Below, in pieces: positions 1 to 7,551 of a stretch of 8,721 bases of DNA. The notes beneath the pieces were generated by a model that searched no databases, was not told the DNA's origin, and was given only the letters and a program-made list of their open reading frames with translations. Position 1 is the stretch's first letter, and every line of letters begins with the position of its first letter. This DNA is from Prevotella sp. (GTDB lineage: Bacteria > Bacteroidota > Bacteroidia > Bacteroidales > Bacteroidaceae): assembly GCA_017424205.1 (NCBI GenBank), contig JAFPAS010000072.1, forward strand, positions 1 through 8,721, in the 5' to 3' direction. Made by a program: the position numbers and the translations under genes.

Positions 1-668
1 ATGCCATGGCATGGCATATGAAAGATGTGCCAGAATATGACCCGAACTCGCCAGAGGTGGGCTTGGTGCATCGTATCGATAAGGATACTTCAGGACTGCT
101 ACTTATAGCAAAGACACCAGAGGCAAAGAAAAAACTTGGAAAGCAATTCTTCGAAAAAACCACCCACAGGTCATATCATGCATTGGTATGGGGCCATCTA
201 AAAGAAGATGAAGGGCGAATAGAAGGTAATATCACGCGTGACCCGAAAGATCGTCTTAAGATGACTGTGGTAGCCCCAGAAACAGGTATTGGCAAGAATG
301 CAGTGACACATTGGAAGGTCATAGAACGTTATGGATATACCACTCTAGTAGAATGCATTCTTGAAACAGGTCGCACGCACCAGATTCGTGCACACATGAA
401 GGCTATAGGTCATCCGCTTTTTGCCGATGAGCGTTATGGCGGAATGGAAGTGCTACGTGGTGAACGTTCTTCTACGTATAAGGCTTTTATTAATAACTGC
501 TTTAAGCTATGCCCACGTCAAGCTTTACACGCAAAAACCTTAGGATTTGTACATCCGACCACAGGTAAGCAGATGGATTTTACTTCAGAATTGCCTGACG
601 ACTTGAATGCCGTAATCCAAAAATGGCGTGACTACATTAATGGCACCACACGTAATACTATGGAATAA
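1..668 (+). CDS. RluA/RluD-family 23S rRNA pseudouridine synthase, 3' part (5' end cut by window edge)
   Basis: The enzyme isomerises uridine to pseudouridine in ribosomal RNA in the cytoplasm. The reading frame is open to the left edge, and the first visible Met codons (position 6 and 20) lie in the middle of the family domain. The true start and the usual N-terminal S4 RNA-binding domain, if present, are therefore outside. The visible 221 residues contain the family signature HRIDKDTSGLLLIAK with the catalytic Asp codon at 78-80. Further on come the LETGRTHQIRAHM motif and the IGHPLFADERYGG segment that close the active site, then RQALHAKTLGF and a normal C-terminus. The C-terminal half therefore looks intact. 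The exact target uridine cannot be read from this fragment; RluD-like is the closest fit, and RluA- or RluC-like remain possible. ddl starts 63 bases downstream on the same strand, so co-transcription is likely. Confidence 0.93.
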   Translation, partial: AMAWHMKDVPEYDPNSPEVGLVHRIDKDTSGLLLIAKTPEAKKKLGKQFFEKTTHRSYHALVWGHLKEDEGRIEGNITRDPKDRLKMTVVAPETGIGKNAVTHWKVIERYGYTTLVECILETGRTHQIRAHMKAIGHPLFADERYGGMEVLRGERSSTYKAFINNCFKLCPRQALHAKTLGFVHPTTGKQMDFTSELPDDLNAVIQKWRDYINGTTRNTME

Positions 669-731
669 AGTAGTAGTCGGGATGTGTAAATGAAGAATAC
701 GAAATAACAATAATAATATAAGAAGAATATT

Positions 732-1724
732 ATGAAACGCAAAATAGCAATAGTATGTGGAGGCGATTCAAGCGAGCATGATGTATCGATGCGCTCTGCA
801 CGTGGTCTCTACTCTTTCTTTGATAAGGAGCGATATGATGTATATGTTGTAGAGATAAAAGGTCTGGACTGGCATGTCAACCTGCCTTCTGGAGATGTGG
901 CACGTATATGTCGTGATGATTTCTCTTTTATGCTTGACGGCCAGAAGCATAATTTTGATTATGCTTATATTACTATTCATGGTACACCAGGAGAAGATGG
1001 TATCTTACAGGGATACTTTGAACTCCTGCATATACCGTATTCTACTAGCGATGTCTTTGTTGAGGCGCTCACGTTTGATAAGTTCGCACTGAACAATTAT
1101 CTGCGCGGGTTCGGTGTGGCTGTTGCTGACAGTATTCTCGTGCGTCATGGCCATGAACACGAAATAGACGAACAGGCTATTGTTGAAAAACTTGGGTTGC
1201 CAGTTTTTGTGAAGCCAGCTGCTGACGGTTCAAGCTTTGGTGTTAGCAAGGTTAATGATATTGATCATCTTGCTCCAGCCCTGCGAAAGGCATTCCTTGA
1301 GTCAGAGGCAGTTATGATAGAAGGTTTCCTTGATGGCGTTGAGATTAGTCAGGGATGTTACAAGACAAGAAAACGCAGCGTTGTTCTGCCAGCGACAGAG
1401 GTTGTTACAGATAACGAATTCTTTGATTATGATGCTAAATATAATGGACAAGTTGAGGAGATAACACCTGCACGCCTTTCTCCGTCTACAGCAGAACGCG
1501 TGGCAAAAATTACAAGCGCTATATATGATATCCTTCATTGCAATGGTATTATACGCATAGATTATATCATTTCAAAGAACGAAGATGGTTCAGAGCGCAT
1601 TAATATGCTTGAGGTTAATACCACACCGGGAATGACAGCTACTTCATTTATTCCTCAGCAGGTACGTGCTGCAGGTATGGAAATGAAGGATGTGTTAACA
1701 GAGATCGTAGAGAATCAGTTCTGA
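732..1724 (+). CDS. ddl: D-alanine--D-alanine ligase
   Basis: This cytoplasmic ATP-grasp enzyme joins two D-alanines to make the terminal dipeptide of the peptidoglycan precursor. It has 330 residues, normal for the family. All landmark motifs are present in order. GGDSSEHDVS has Glu15 equivalent to E. coli DdlB Glu15. HGTPGEDGILQG lies at 83-94. PVFVKPAADGSSFGVSKV (157-174) carries the ATP-binding Lys and the Gly/Ser loop. EGFLDGVEIS (197-206) follows. FDYDAKY (231-237) forms the omega-loop. Arg275/Asp277 in IIRIDY and LEVNTTPGMTATS (293-305), with metal ligands Glu294 and Asn296, complete the site. Tyr237 occupies the DdlB Tyr216 position, which points to D-Ala-D-Ala rather than D-Ala-D-lactate synthesis. 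The ATG at 732 puts the first beta-strand and the GG motif at the expected distance. An A-rich leader precedes it without a clear Shine-Dalgarno, as is usual in Bacteroidetes. The acyltransferase gene follows within about 30 bases. Confidence 0.97.
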   Translation: MKRKIAIVCGGDSSEHDVSMRSARGLYSFFDKERYDVYVVEIKGLDWHVNLPSGDVARICRDDFSFMLDGQKHNFDYAYITIHGTPGEDGILQGYFELLHIPYSTSDVFVEALTFDKFALNNYLRGFGVAVADSILVRHGHEHEIDEQAIVEKLGLPVFVKPAADGSSFGVSKVNDIDHLAPALRKAFLESEAVMIEGFLDGVEISQGCYKTRKRSVVLPATEVVTDNEFFDYDAKYNGQVEEITPARLSPSTAERVAKITSAIYDILHCNGIIRIDYIISKNEDGSERINMLEVNTTPGMTATSFIPQQVRAAGMEMKDVLTEIVENQF

Positions 1725-1754
1725 TACTAAGTGCCTAATAATGATGCTATACAT

Positions 1755-2891
1755 ATGAAAAACAATTATGATGATATACGTCCTTATGGACCAGGTGAAG
1801 TGAAGCCTGCTGTAGAATCGCTTTTGCGTGACAGACAGTTCATGACTATTCTTAGAGGCTTTATACCATTGCCAAAGTCAGTCATTCGCTTTATTATCCG
1901 CACAATGTTTATTGGTGTGAATACACCTTTAGACTTCCAGCTGCGATATATGAAGCATGTGGTGAGATATGTACTGCGCAAGTGCTCTGACGGCTGCACT
2001 TTCGGGGGACACCCTCTTCCTTCAAAGGAACAGCATCATACATATCTTTCTAACCACAGAGATATAGTACTTGATTCAGCAATTCTTGACCTGAAACTTG
2101 TAGAAGAAGGATATGACAATACAGTAGAGATAGCCATAGGCGATAATCTTCTGATATATCCATGGATTCGCACATTAGTAAAAATAAACAAAGCATTCAC
2201 TGTGAAGCGCGGATTATCTCCTCGCCAGCTGCTTGAGAGCTCTATACTTATGTCGAATTATATACATCATGCCGTAAAGGAAAAGGGTGAGAATATCTGG
2301 ATAGCTCAGAGAGAGGGCAGAGCGAAGGATTCTGACGACCGCACCCAGGAGTCTGTATTGAAGATGCTCGGATACGGTGGCGATATTAGAGAACTAAATA
2401 TCGTTCCGCTGACAATATCGTATGAGTTTGACCCATGCGACTATCTTAAGGCCAAGGAGTTTCAGTTGAAACGTGATAACCCTGCATATAAAAAATCAAA
2501 GCAGGATGACCTCGATAATATGAAAACTGGCATAATGGGTTATAAAGGACGCATACATTATGAGTGCGCACCATGTATAAATACCTGGCTCGAAGAATTG
2601 CAAGAGCTTCCAAAGACTGAGTTCTATGCAGAGGTTGCAAAACGAATCGACCGGGAGATTCATTCTGGATACAAGCTTTTCCCATGTAACTATATTGCTC
2701 TTGATATGCTAAATTCAAGCAAAGCAAATGTAGAACACTATACGGATGAGGACGTTAAGCGGTTTGAGAAGTATCTCGATGATCAGCTTGGAAAAATCGA
2801 TATACCTGAAAGGGATGAGCCATTTCTACGTCAATGCATGCTGACGATGTATGCAAATCCAGCAAAGAATAAGATGGCATTGATGTCATAG
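1755..2891 (+). CDS. PlsC/PlsB-like glycerophospholipid acyltransferase
   Basis: This is probably a membrane-associated acyltransferase that transfers a fatty acyl chain to a glycerol-3-phosphate or lysophosphatidate acceptor. The supporting blocks, numbered from the ATG at 1755, are as follows. YLSNHRDIVLDSA (97-109) is an acyltransferase motif I with His101. KAFTVKRG (146-153) resembles motif II. IWIAQREGRAKDSDDRTQ (181-198) resembles motif III with its E-G-R core. IVPLTISYEF (216-225) fits motif IV. A moderately hydrophobic amphipathic stretch near residues 30-55 could bind the membrane, and there is no clear signal peptide. In motif I the nearest acidic residue after the family position is one residue further from the His than in classical HX4D enzymes. 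I chose the ATG at 1755 because the product then begins MKNNYDDIRPYG. A GTG at 1731, 6 bases after the ddl stop, would add eight residues. Specificity (PlsC-like, or an ornithine-lipid or lipid A type) is not decided by the sequence. Confidence 0.82.
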   Translation: MKNNYDDIRPYGPGEVKPAVESLLRDRQFMTILRGFIPLPKSVIRFIIRTMFIGVNTPLDFQLRYMKHVVRYVLRKCSDGCTFGGHPLPSKEQHHTYLSNHRDIVLDSAILDLKLVEEGYDNTVEIAIGDNLLIYPWIRTLVKINKAFTVKRGLSPRQLLESSILMSNYIHHAVKEKGENIWIAQREGRAKDSDDRTQESVLKMLGYGGDIRELNIVPLTISYEFDPCDYLKAKEFQLKRDNPAYKKSKQDDLDNMKTGIMGYKGRIHYECAPCINTWLEELQELPKTEFYAEVAKRIDREIHSGYKLFPCNYIALDMLNSSKANVEHYTDEDVKRFEKYLDDQLGKIDIPERDEPFLRQCMLTMYANPAKNKMALMS

Positions 2892-2896
2892 ACAAA

Positions 2897-2940
2897 AGCG
2901 GCTATTCAAAATCTGAATATTTTGGAGCTGAGATTCCGCT
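2897..2940 (+). other. weak hairpin between acyltransferase and lipoprotein genes
   Basis: AGCGG (2897-2901) pairs with CCGCT (2936-2940). Inside it TATTCA (2903-2908) pairs with TGAATA (2914-2919), which is followed by four T. This could be an attenuating or processing hairpin in the 69-base gap. It is too weak and too short in T to be called a full terminator, so transcription into the lipoprotein gene may continue. Confidence 0.25.
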
Positions 2941-2960
2941 AATCGAATCATTATTGTAAT

Positions 2961-3635
2961 ATGGTGAGGAAAATGAATTATAAATATATATTCTTGTTTG
3001 CTATCTTTGGAATCCTGTTTTCTTCGTGTTCTGATGAAGAAAGCAGTGATTTGTCATGCCTTACAGCAGAAATGTGTGATGTGTATTTGTCTGCTCCACA
3101 AACAGCAAATATGGCTTTGACAGACAGTGACAGGAAAATCTCGTTTGAAAAGCCTTTGACAATATCTTGGGCATCGAAGGCTGATTCTACATACCGTGCC
3201 ATGTTGTACTATAATGCTCCGATAACATCAAGCGTGGTTTCTCCGTTATATGCAGAGCGCGTGTTAATACTTGTTCCGCAGTCAAAGGAAAAGGCTGAAG
3301 AATGGCGAGATAATGCTGACCCCGTTATTCTAAACAGCTTATGGCTTGCAAAGAATGGCAAATACCTGAATATGAGTGTCAGCGTGAAAAGTGGAGCAAC
3401 CTCTGACGATACGCAATACCATTCAGTTGGCATGGTATGCGATACCGTTTATCGTTATGCAATGAATGCTAAACACTGTTACCGTATGTGCCATTCTCAG
3501 AATGATGTTCCTTCACACTATACAATTAAGACATATTTCTCTATACCGATTGTAGACGTGCCACGTGGTGATACCATATCTGTGACTGTTCCTACATACG
3601 AAGGGCAGAAGGTCATAGAAGTTGTAAAGGAATAG
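2961..3635 (+). CDS. lipoprotein, NigD-like candidate, probably surface exposed
   Basis: The function is unknown. The N-terminus is a type II signal peptide: a short basic/polar head, a hydrophobic core (residues 8-20) and a lipobox-like end LFSSC with the lipidated Cys at 23. The mature start C-S-D-E-E is acidic and resembles the lipoprotein export signal that sends Bacteroidetes lipoproteins to the outer face of the outer membrane. The remaining 200 residues are predicted beta-rich. The block WLAKNGKYLNMSV (128-140), then HSVGMVCD (154-161) and a late HSQND...YFSIPI segment (178-197), resembles the C-terminal beta-sandwich domain of NigD-like proteins. That match is from memory and is tentative. 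Five further Cys (33, 39, 160, 173, 177) could form disulfides. The start could be ATG 2961 or ATG 2973. GAGGA lies immediately before 2973 but is only 2 bases away, so I keep 2961. It sits downstream of the acyltransferase gene on the same strand. Confidence 0.85.
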   Translation: MVRKMNYKYIFLFAIFGILFSSCSDEESSDLSCLTAEMCDVYLSAPQTANMALTDSDRKISFEKPLTISWASKADSTYRAMLYYNAPITSSVVSPLYAERVLILVPQSKEKAEEWRDNADPVILNSLWLAKNGKYLNMSVSVKSGATSDDTQYHSVGMVCDTVYRYAMNAKHCYRMCHSQNDVPSHYTIKTYFSIPIVDVPRGDTISVTVPTYEGQKVIEVVKE

Positions 3636-3720
3636 AATTTAATCTATGATATTTTCTGGCCAGCAAACTATGTTATAGTAAGTCCGTTTTATAATATTTT
3701 ACCTTTTAATTATACGTATT

Positions 3721-6700
3721 TTGAAGCGTCTCAAGTACATATTTTCTGTCGGGTTTGTGCTGTTGATTTTTTCTGCGCAGCATAAAGCATGGGGACAGTC
3801 AGATGTGTACAGAAATGACACTCTCGCATATTTGCATTATGTATTCCAGCGCGATTCTGTCACCAGAGCCGTGCTCGATGCATATGAGAGTGCGCTGCAT
3901 GCTGGTGATAATGAGGCATTATTGAATAGCTATATACGTCTTTCAGAACTTTCTGTTGAGCGTGGCGACTATCAGAAAGCGCGCGACTATGCCTATAAAG
4001 CTATCATGACAAATAATCTTCTGCCTGAAAGACGAAGCATGTCGCACGTATACCTTAATATATATAAGGCTCAGGAAGAAGGACAGCCATATGATTCGTC
4101 GAGATTCTCTATTTTAAGAAAGGCGATGACATTGGCAACTACAGACGATGAACGCTTTGAGGTATATATTTATATGGCGGTCTATTATGCTCAGCAGCGT
4201 GACGTCGAACGTTATTCTTTTTGGCGGAATCTATACGGCAGTTTAGCCGATGACAACCGTAAGCGAGTATATGCTGATATTTTCTGGAGAGCAGAATCTT
4301 TCCGTTATGCGCTAAATGCTAAGGTGGATTCTGCTGCAATAATGTGTCAGCGCATTCAAACTCCGCAACTCAGATATAATGCCCTCCTTTCCCTATATCG
4401 TGAAAATGGACAGTTCTCCAAGGCGATGCATTATGCAGATTCGGTAGATAATCTTATGCGTCGTGAAGCAGCATTGTCTGGAACCTTCGTCACGGCATAT
4501 CTGCAGGCGGCTATAGAAAGAAGTAGCCTTGAACACACTGGCTACCTTGAACAGATGCAGATAGCATCTTCTATGGCTGAGATAAATCAGAACAGGCTTC
4601 TACACGAACAAATGCAGCTCGAAGCAGAACGCGCATCTAATGAGGCACGTCAGATTGAGATGGCTGGCGAAGAACGCCGACGCAGTTTTCAGTTAGAGCA
4701 AGCACGTCATCAGCAACAGCAGCTTCAGGCAGAGAACCAAGAAACCGAGCATCAGGCAGCATTGATAGACAAACGGGAGTCAGTGGCTCGTCTTATAATA
4801 GTAGCGATTATTATTGTTGGCATGATACTATTCATTATGCTTGCTTACTTCTTCGTGTGGGTAAGGACGAAAGCTCGTGCAACCGATAATATGCGCAGAA
4901 TGAATGAAGAGGAAGACATTCTTCGAAATACTGCAGTTGAGGCCTCTGCAAGCCGTGATCGCTTCATTCGTGACATGACTTCAGAGATGCAGCAGTCATT
5001 GGGCGAAGTGTCTAACTATGCTCAGATTCTGGCCGATGTTGATAATAAATTATCTGAAGAAGAACGCAATGAATATGGAGAAAAGGTGCTCAACTGCAGC
5101 ATACGTGTAGTTGACCATATAAACTCCATTCTTAATCCTAACGAGTATATGCCGCAGGCTGACAGAGCCTCCGAAGAGGCGCGCATAGAGCGAGCGCGCA
5201 GGAAATACTCGCAAGGGATGGCGGTAATGATAATCCTGCTTTTTATTTCTTCTGTAGCACTCTCACACCATCATGCCTCATACACCTCTATCTATGATAC
5301 AGGATACGGTCTGCCTTATCGACGGAATACGGTAGATAGCGGAGTAATGATGTGCGTCGACCAAGCATATCGTGTGCGTTTTGACAAAGAACAGCTTTCG
5401 CAGAAAGTTCAGCATGGCGTAACAGTGGCAAGTAAAATCAACGAACATTATGGTCATTGCATGTTGCTGAGTATACCTGTGATAGCCGACTATGCTACTG
5501 GCTCCTGGGAAGAATTTGAACAAAGTTGTGAAACCTTGCGCACCTTTGCAAAGAAATACGGATACACACAGTATTACTATTATACTTTTTTGAAGGAGGT
5601 AGAGCGTGGTCTTCGTGATAATAATATGTTCCGTGCAATGACAGTATTGGAGAACATGGAACGAGAGGCTGAGTCTGCCAATAGCCAGTATGGAAAGTTC
5701 TATGCAGGTATAGCGCGCATGATGGTGAGCAAGAAGCGCGAAGACCCTATTGGCGTTATAAAGTGGGCGCATCTCGCTTTGGAAATAGGTAAAGGTATAA
5801 CAGATGAAATTGATCTGTCGTCTATTTATATTGAGATGTTTCATCATACACATGGCGCGCGTCGCACATCATACGGCGATAGTCTCCTGCGTTGTGCTGT
5901 AAAGACAGCAAAGTCGATAGTAAATATAGCACATTCGAATCTCGAACGAGCTTATTTCTGCGCTGTAAACGATAAACCGGCTGACTACTATCGCCACATA
6001 GCAGTATATGACAGCCTTAATGCTATATACAATATAAACTCCTCTTACGAGATTCCGATCAAGGCATATAGGTTTGTCATGGAAGATGATGTAGACTCTG
6101 CGTTGGCCGTAATGAATACCATGCCTGATCGTTTTGAGTCATATAAGTATCAGCTGGCATTAGCAAGCCGGCATAAACGATATGAATATGCCATGGAAAT
6201 CCGAGATTCGTTATTGCGCATGAGAAAGAATAACGAATATCAGCTAATGGAGAATGATATAGCTGCTATTTCCGAACTCAATGGCACAGATTCTTTACGG
6301 CGTGTTGTAGCAGAGAAGCATGAGACTGCTCTTCAATTGCAAGCACAGCAGAAGGCTATGGCTGTCCGCAAGCATCGTATGGCGATAGAGAAGGAGCGAC
6401 AGGATATGAGACTCCGCAAACTGGCTGATGATAACGCCAGAAGAGCAAGCGAAATGGAGCTGCATGCTACAAATATAGCCACAAATAAGCTTAAACTGCA
6501 GGCTCAGGCTACAAAAGCACGAATGGAAAGCGACCAGGCAAGTCACGAACATATGATGCTGCTCATCACCGTGGGTACGCTTTCGATACTTGCCATGGTA
6601 GTACTTCTGTTTGTCATATATATATGGCGTCGCCGTACGGCAATACTGTATATGCAGCTCGAACAGAAAAACCGAGCCCTTAATATAGCCAGAGTCGAAG

Positions 6701-7434
6701 CAGAACAGGCAATTGAGCGAAAGGAACGCTTCATACAGAACATGTCACACGAACTCCGTACTCCGCTTAACGCAATAACCGGTTTCTCACAGCTGCTCGC
6801 ACTTCCTGCAGACTCGTTCTCTGACGAAGAACGCCAGAGGTTCGCACAGCATGTCGAACACAATATCAATCTGCTCACTATGCTCGTTGACGATATCGTC
6901 GATATTGGCAGTGTTGAGCGCGGAAGCTATAAGATTGTATGTAGCGAAACAAGTGTTAATGACATCTTGCGTCAGGCACTTGGCACGGTAGAATATCGTG
7001 TGCCTGCAGATGTGGCGATGAAACTTAACACAGAATTGCCAGATACATTTACGTCTTATACTGACGGGCGTAGAATTCTGCAAGTGTTAGTAAATTATCT
7101 TACCAATGCTATAAAGCATACTGTCGAAGGAACTATAACGCTTTCTGTAGAACGTTTTCTTGATGACAAAAACATTCCGATGCTACGCTTCGCTGTTGCT
7201 GATACAGGAGCAGGAGTGCCTCCGTCGCAACACGAGAATATTTTTTCCCGTTTCGTGAAACTTGAGAAATTCGTGCAAGGCACGGGACTCGGACTGAGCA
7301 TTTGCCGCATAATAGCCGAGAAGATGCAAGGCCGCTGCTATCTTGATACAACATATCCTGCAAGCAGTCCGGATACAGACCATGGCGCACGCTTCGTATT
7401 TGAACTCCCTGTGGTTGTAAATAATAATGCATAG
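3721..7434 (+). CDS. tandem (fused) TPR-type sensor histidine kinase, first kinase unit degenerate
   Basis: This is an inner-membrane sensor kinase of 1237 residues, about twice the length of a usual TPR-containing kinase. Unit 1 has a signal peptide (1-25, end AWG-Q), a periplasmic helical region with TPR-like repeats (about 69-102 and 218-250), a Q/E/R-rich coiled coil (285-352) and a membrane segment (356-381). It ends with HisKA-like helices (412-471) whose phospho-acceptor His is Ser421, and no ATPase domain follows. Unit 2 has a membrane segment (499-517), a second periplasmic helical region, a second coiled coil (about 860-942), a membrane segment (945-968) and a HisKA domain with MSHELRTPLN (His1010). 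Its HATPase_c domain has an N-box NYLTNAIKHT (1125-1134), G1 DTGAGVP (1161-1167), F-box and G2 GTGLGLSI (1187-1194). The topology is self-consistent, with both sensor parts outside and both HisKA parts inside. TTG 3721 is the start because an in-frame stop lies at 3679, no ATG intervenes, and the next Met is around residue 96. No receiver domain or partner regulator is seen, and the ligand is unknown. Confidence 0.93.
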   Translation: MKRLKYIFSVGFVLLIFSAQHKAWGQSDVYRNDTLAYLHYVFQRDSVTRAVLDAYESALHAGDNEALLNSYIRLSELSVERGDYQKARDYAYKAIMTNNLLPERRSMSHVYLNIYKAQEEGQPYDSSRFSILRKAMTLATTDDERFEVYIYMAVYYAQQRDVERYSFWRNLYGSLADDNRKRVYADIFWRAESFRYALNAKVDSAAIMCQRIQTPQLRYNALLSLYRENGQFSKAMHYADSVDNLMRREAALSGTFVTAYLQAAIERSSLEHTGYLEQMQIASSMAEINQNRLLHEQMQLEAERASNEARQIEMAGEERRRSFQLEQARHQQQQLQAENQETEHQAALIDKRESVARLIIVAIIIVGMILFIMLAYFFVWVRTKARATDNMRRMNEEEDILRNTAVEASASRDRFIRDMTSEMQQSLGEVSNYAQILADVDNKLSEEERNEYGEKVLNCSIRVVDHINSILNPNEYMPQADRASEEARIERARRKYSQGMAVMIILLFISSVALSHHHASYTSIYDTGYGLPYRRNTVDSGVMMCVDQAYRVRFDKEQLSQKVQHGVTVASKINEHYGHCMLLSIPVIADYATGSWEEFEQSCETLRTFAKKYGYTQYYYYTFLKEVERGLRDNNMFRAMTVLENMEREAESANSQYGKFYAGIARMMVSKKREDPIGVIKWAHLALEIGKGITDEIDLSSIYIEMFHHTHGARRTSYGDSLLRCAVKTAKSIVNIAHSNLERAYFCAVNDKPADYYRHIAVYDSLNAIYNINSSYEIPIKAYRFVMEDDVDSALAVMNTMPDRFESYKYQLALASRHKRYEYAMEIRDSLLRMRKNNEYQLMENDIAAISELNGTDSLRRVVAEKHETALQLQAQQKAMAVRKHRMAIEKERQDMRLRKLADDNARRASEMELHATNIATNKLKLQAQATKARMESDQASHEHMMLLITVGTLSILAMVVLLFVIYIWRRRTAILYMQLEQKNRALNIARVEAEQAIERKERFIQNMSHELRTPLNAITGFSQLLALPADSFSDEERQRFAQHVEHNINLLTMLVDDIVDIGSVERGSYKIVCSETSVNDILRQALGTVEYRVPADVAMKLNTELPDTFTSYTDGRRILQVLVNYLTNAIKHTVEGTITLSVERFLDDKNIPMLRFAVADTGAGVPPSQHENIFSRFVKLEKFVQGTGLGLSICRIIAEKMQGRCYLDTTYPASSPDTDHGARFVFELPVVVNNNA
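4954..5133 (+). other. degenerate HisKA (dimerisation/phospho-acceptor) region inside the tandem kinase
   Basis: Residues 412-471 align without gaps to the functional HisKA at residues 1001-1060, at a constant offset of 589. By hand count 15 of 60 residues are identical, including RFI, the M and E flanking the H-box, and the S-x-E-E-R turn. The H-box Met-Ser-His-Glu becomes Met-Thr-Ser-Glu, so the phospho-acceptor is Ser421, and the H-box Pro is also Ser (426). Only 27 residues separate its end from the next membrane segment, so there is no room for an ATPase domain. It probably serves in dimerisation or signal relay only. Confidence 0.8.
5215..5271 (+). other. internal signal-peptide-like membrane segment at the junction of the two kinase units
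   Basis: Residues 499-517 form a hydrophobic stretch (GMAVMIILLFISSVALSHH) preceded by a basic cluster (RARRKY, 491-496). This is the layout of an N-terminal signal peptide. Here it must act as a transmembrane helix that returns the chain from the cytoplasm to the periplasm before the second sensor region. It is the best candidate for the scar of a gene fusion. Confidence 0.7.
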
Positions 7435-7445
7435 TGAAAACTATT

Positions 7446-7478
7446 AGATAGCTATTGCACGTGTATAGCATGCTATCT
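7446..7478. repeat. overlapping palindromes just after the kinase stop
   Basis: AGATAGC (7446-7452) pairs with GCTATCT (7472-7478). GCTAT (7451-7455) pairs with ATAGC (7465-7469). ATAGCATGCTAT (7465-7476) is a perfect 12-base palindrome. The pairings are mutually exclusive. The function is unknown; it may be a 3'-UTR structure or a dyad binding site. Confidence 0.35.
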
Positions 7479-7494
7479 GTTTCAATATATATAT

Positions 7495-7544
7495 AATAAT
7501 GTGAGTGTTTGCTAAAAGCTAACATTCACATTATTATTTTTTTT
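7495..7544 (+). terminator. intrinsic terminator of the sensor kinase gene
   Basis: AATAATGTGAGTGTTTGCT (7495-7513) pairs with 7517-7535 across a 3-base AAA loop. There are 19 positions with one G-T wobble and one mismatch. Eight T (7537-7544) follow after one A. It lies 60 bases after the kinase stop. The stem is AT-rich but long, and the T-run is on the plus strand only, so it should act mainly in that direction. Confidence 0.8.
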
Positions 7545-7551
7545 ATGAATA

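Noticed and set aside
1731..1754. GTG at 1731 as start of the acyltransferase
   Set aside because: It is possible and close to the ddl stop, but the ATG at 1755 is a better codon and gives a natural-looking N-terminus. It is kept only as an alternative.
3636..3720. Bacteroidetes-type promoter (TTTG / TAnnTTTG) before the kinase
   Set aside because: The gap is AT-rich and contains near matches such as TATTTTG, but none has the right spacing of both elements. The CTGGCCAG palindrome there is too short to interpret.
5134..5217. The fused kinase as a sequencing-error merger of two complete genes
   Set aside because: A simple frameshift error cannot remove an entire ATPase domain. The frame is continuous and the predicted membrane topology remains consistent. 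An assembly collapse cannot be excluded from sequence alone.
5278..5853. 191-codon open frame on the minus strand inside the kinase gene
   Set aside because: It lies wholly opposite the well-supported kinase frame. Its product is Cys/His/Ile-rich with no recognisable domain.
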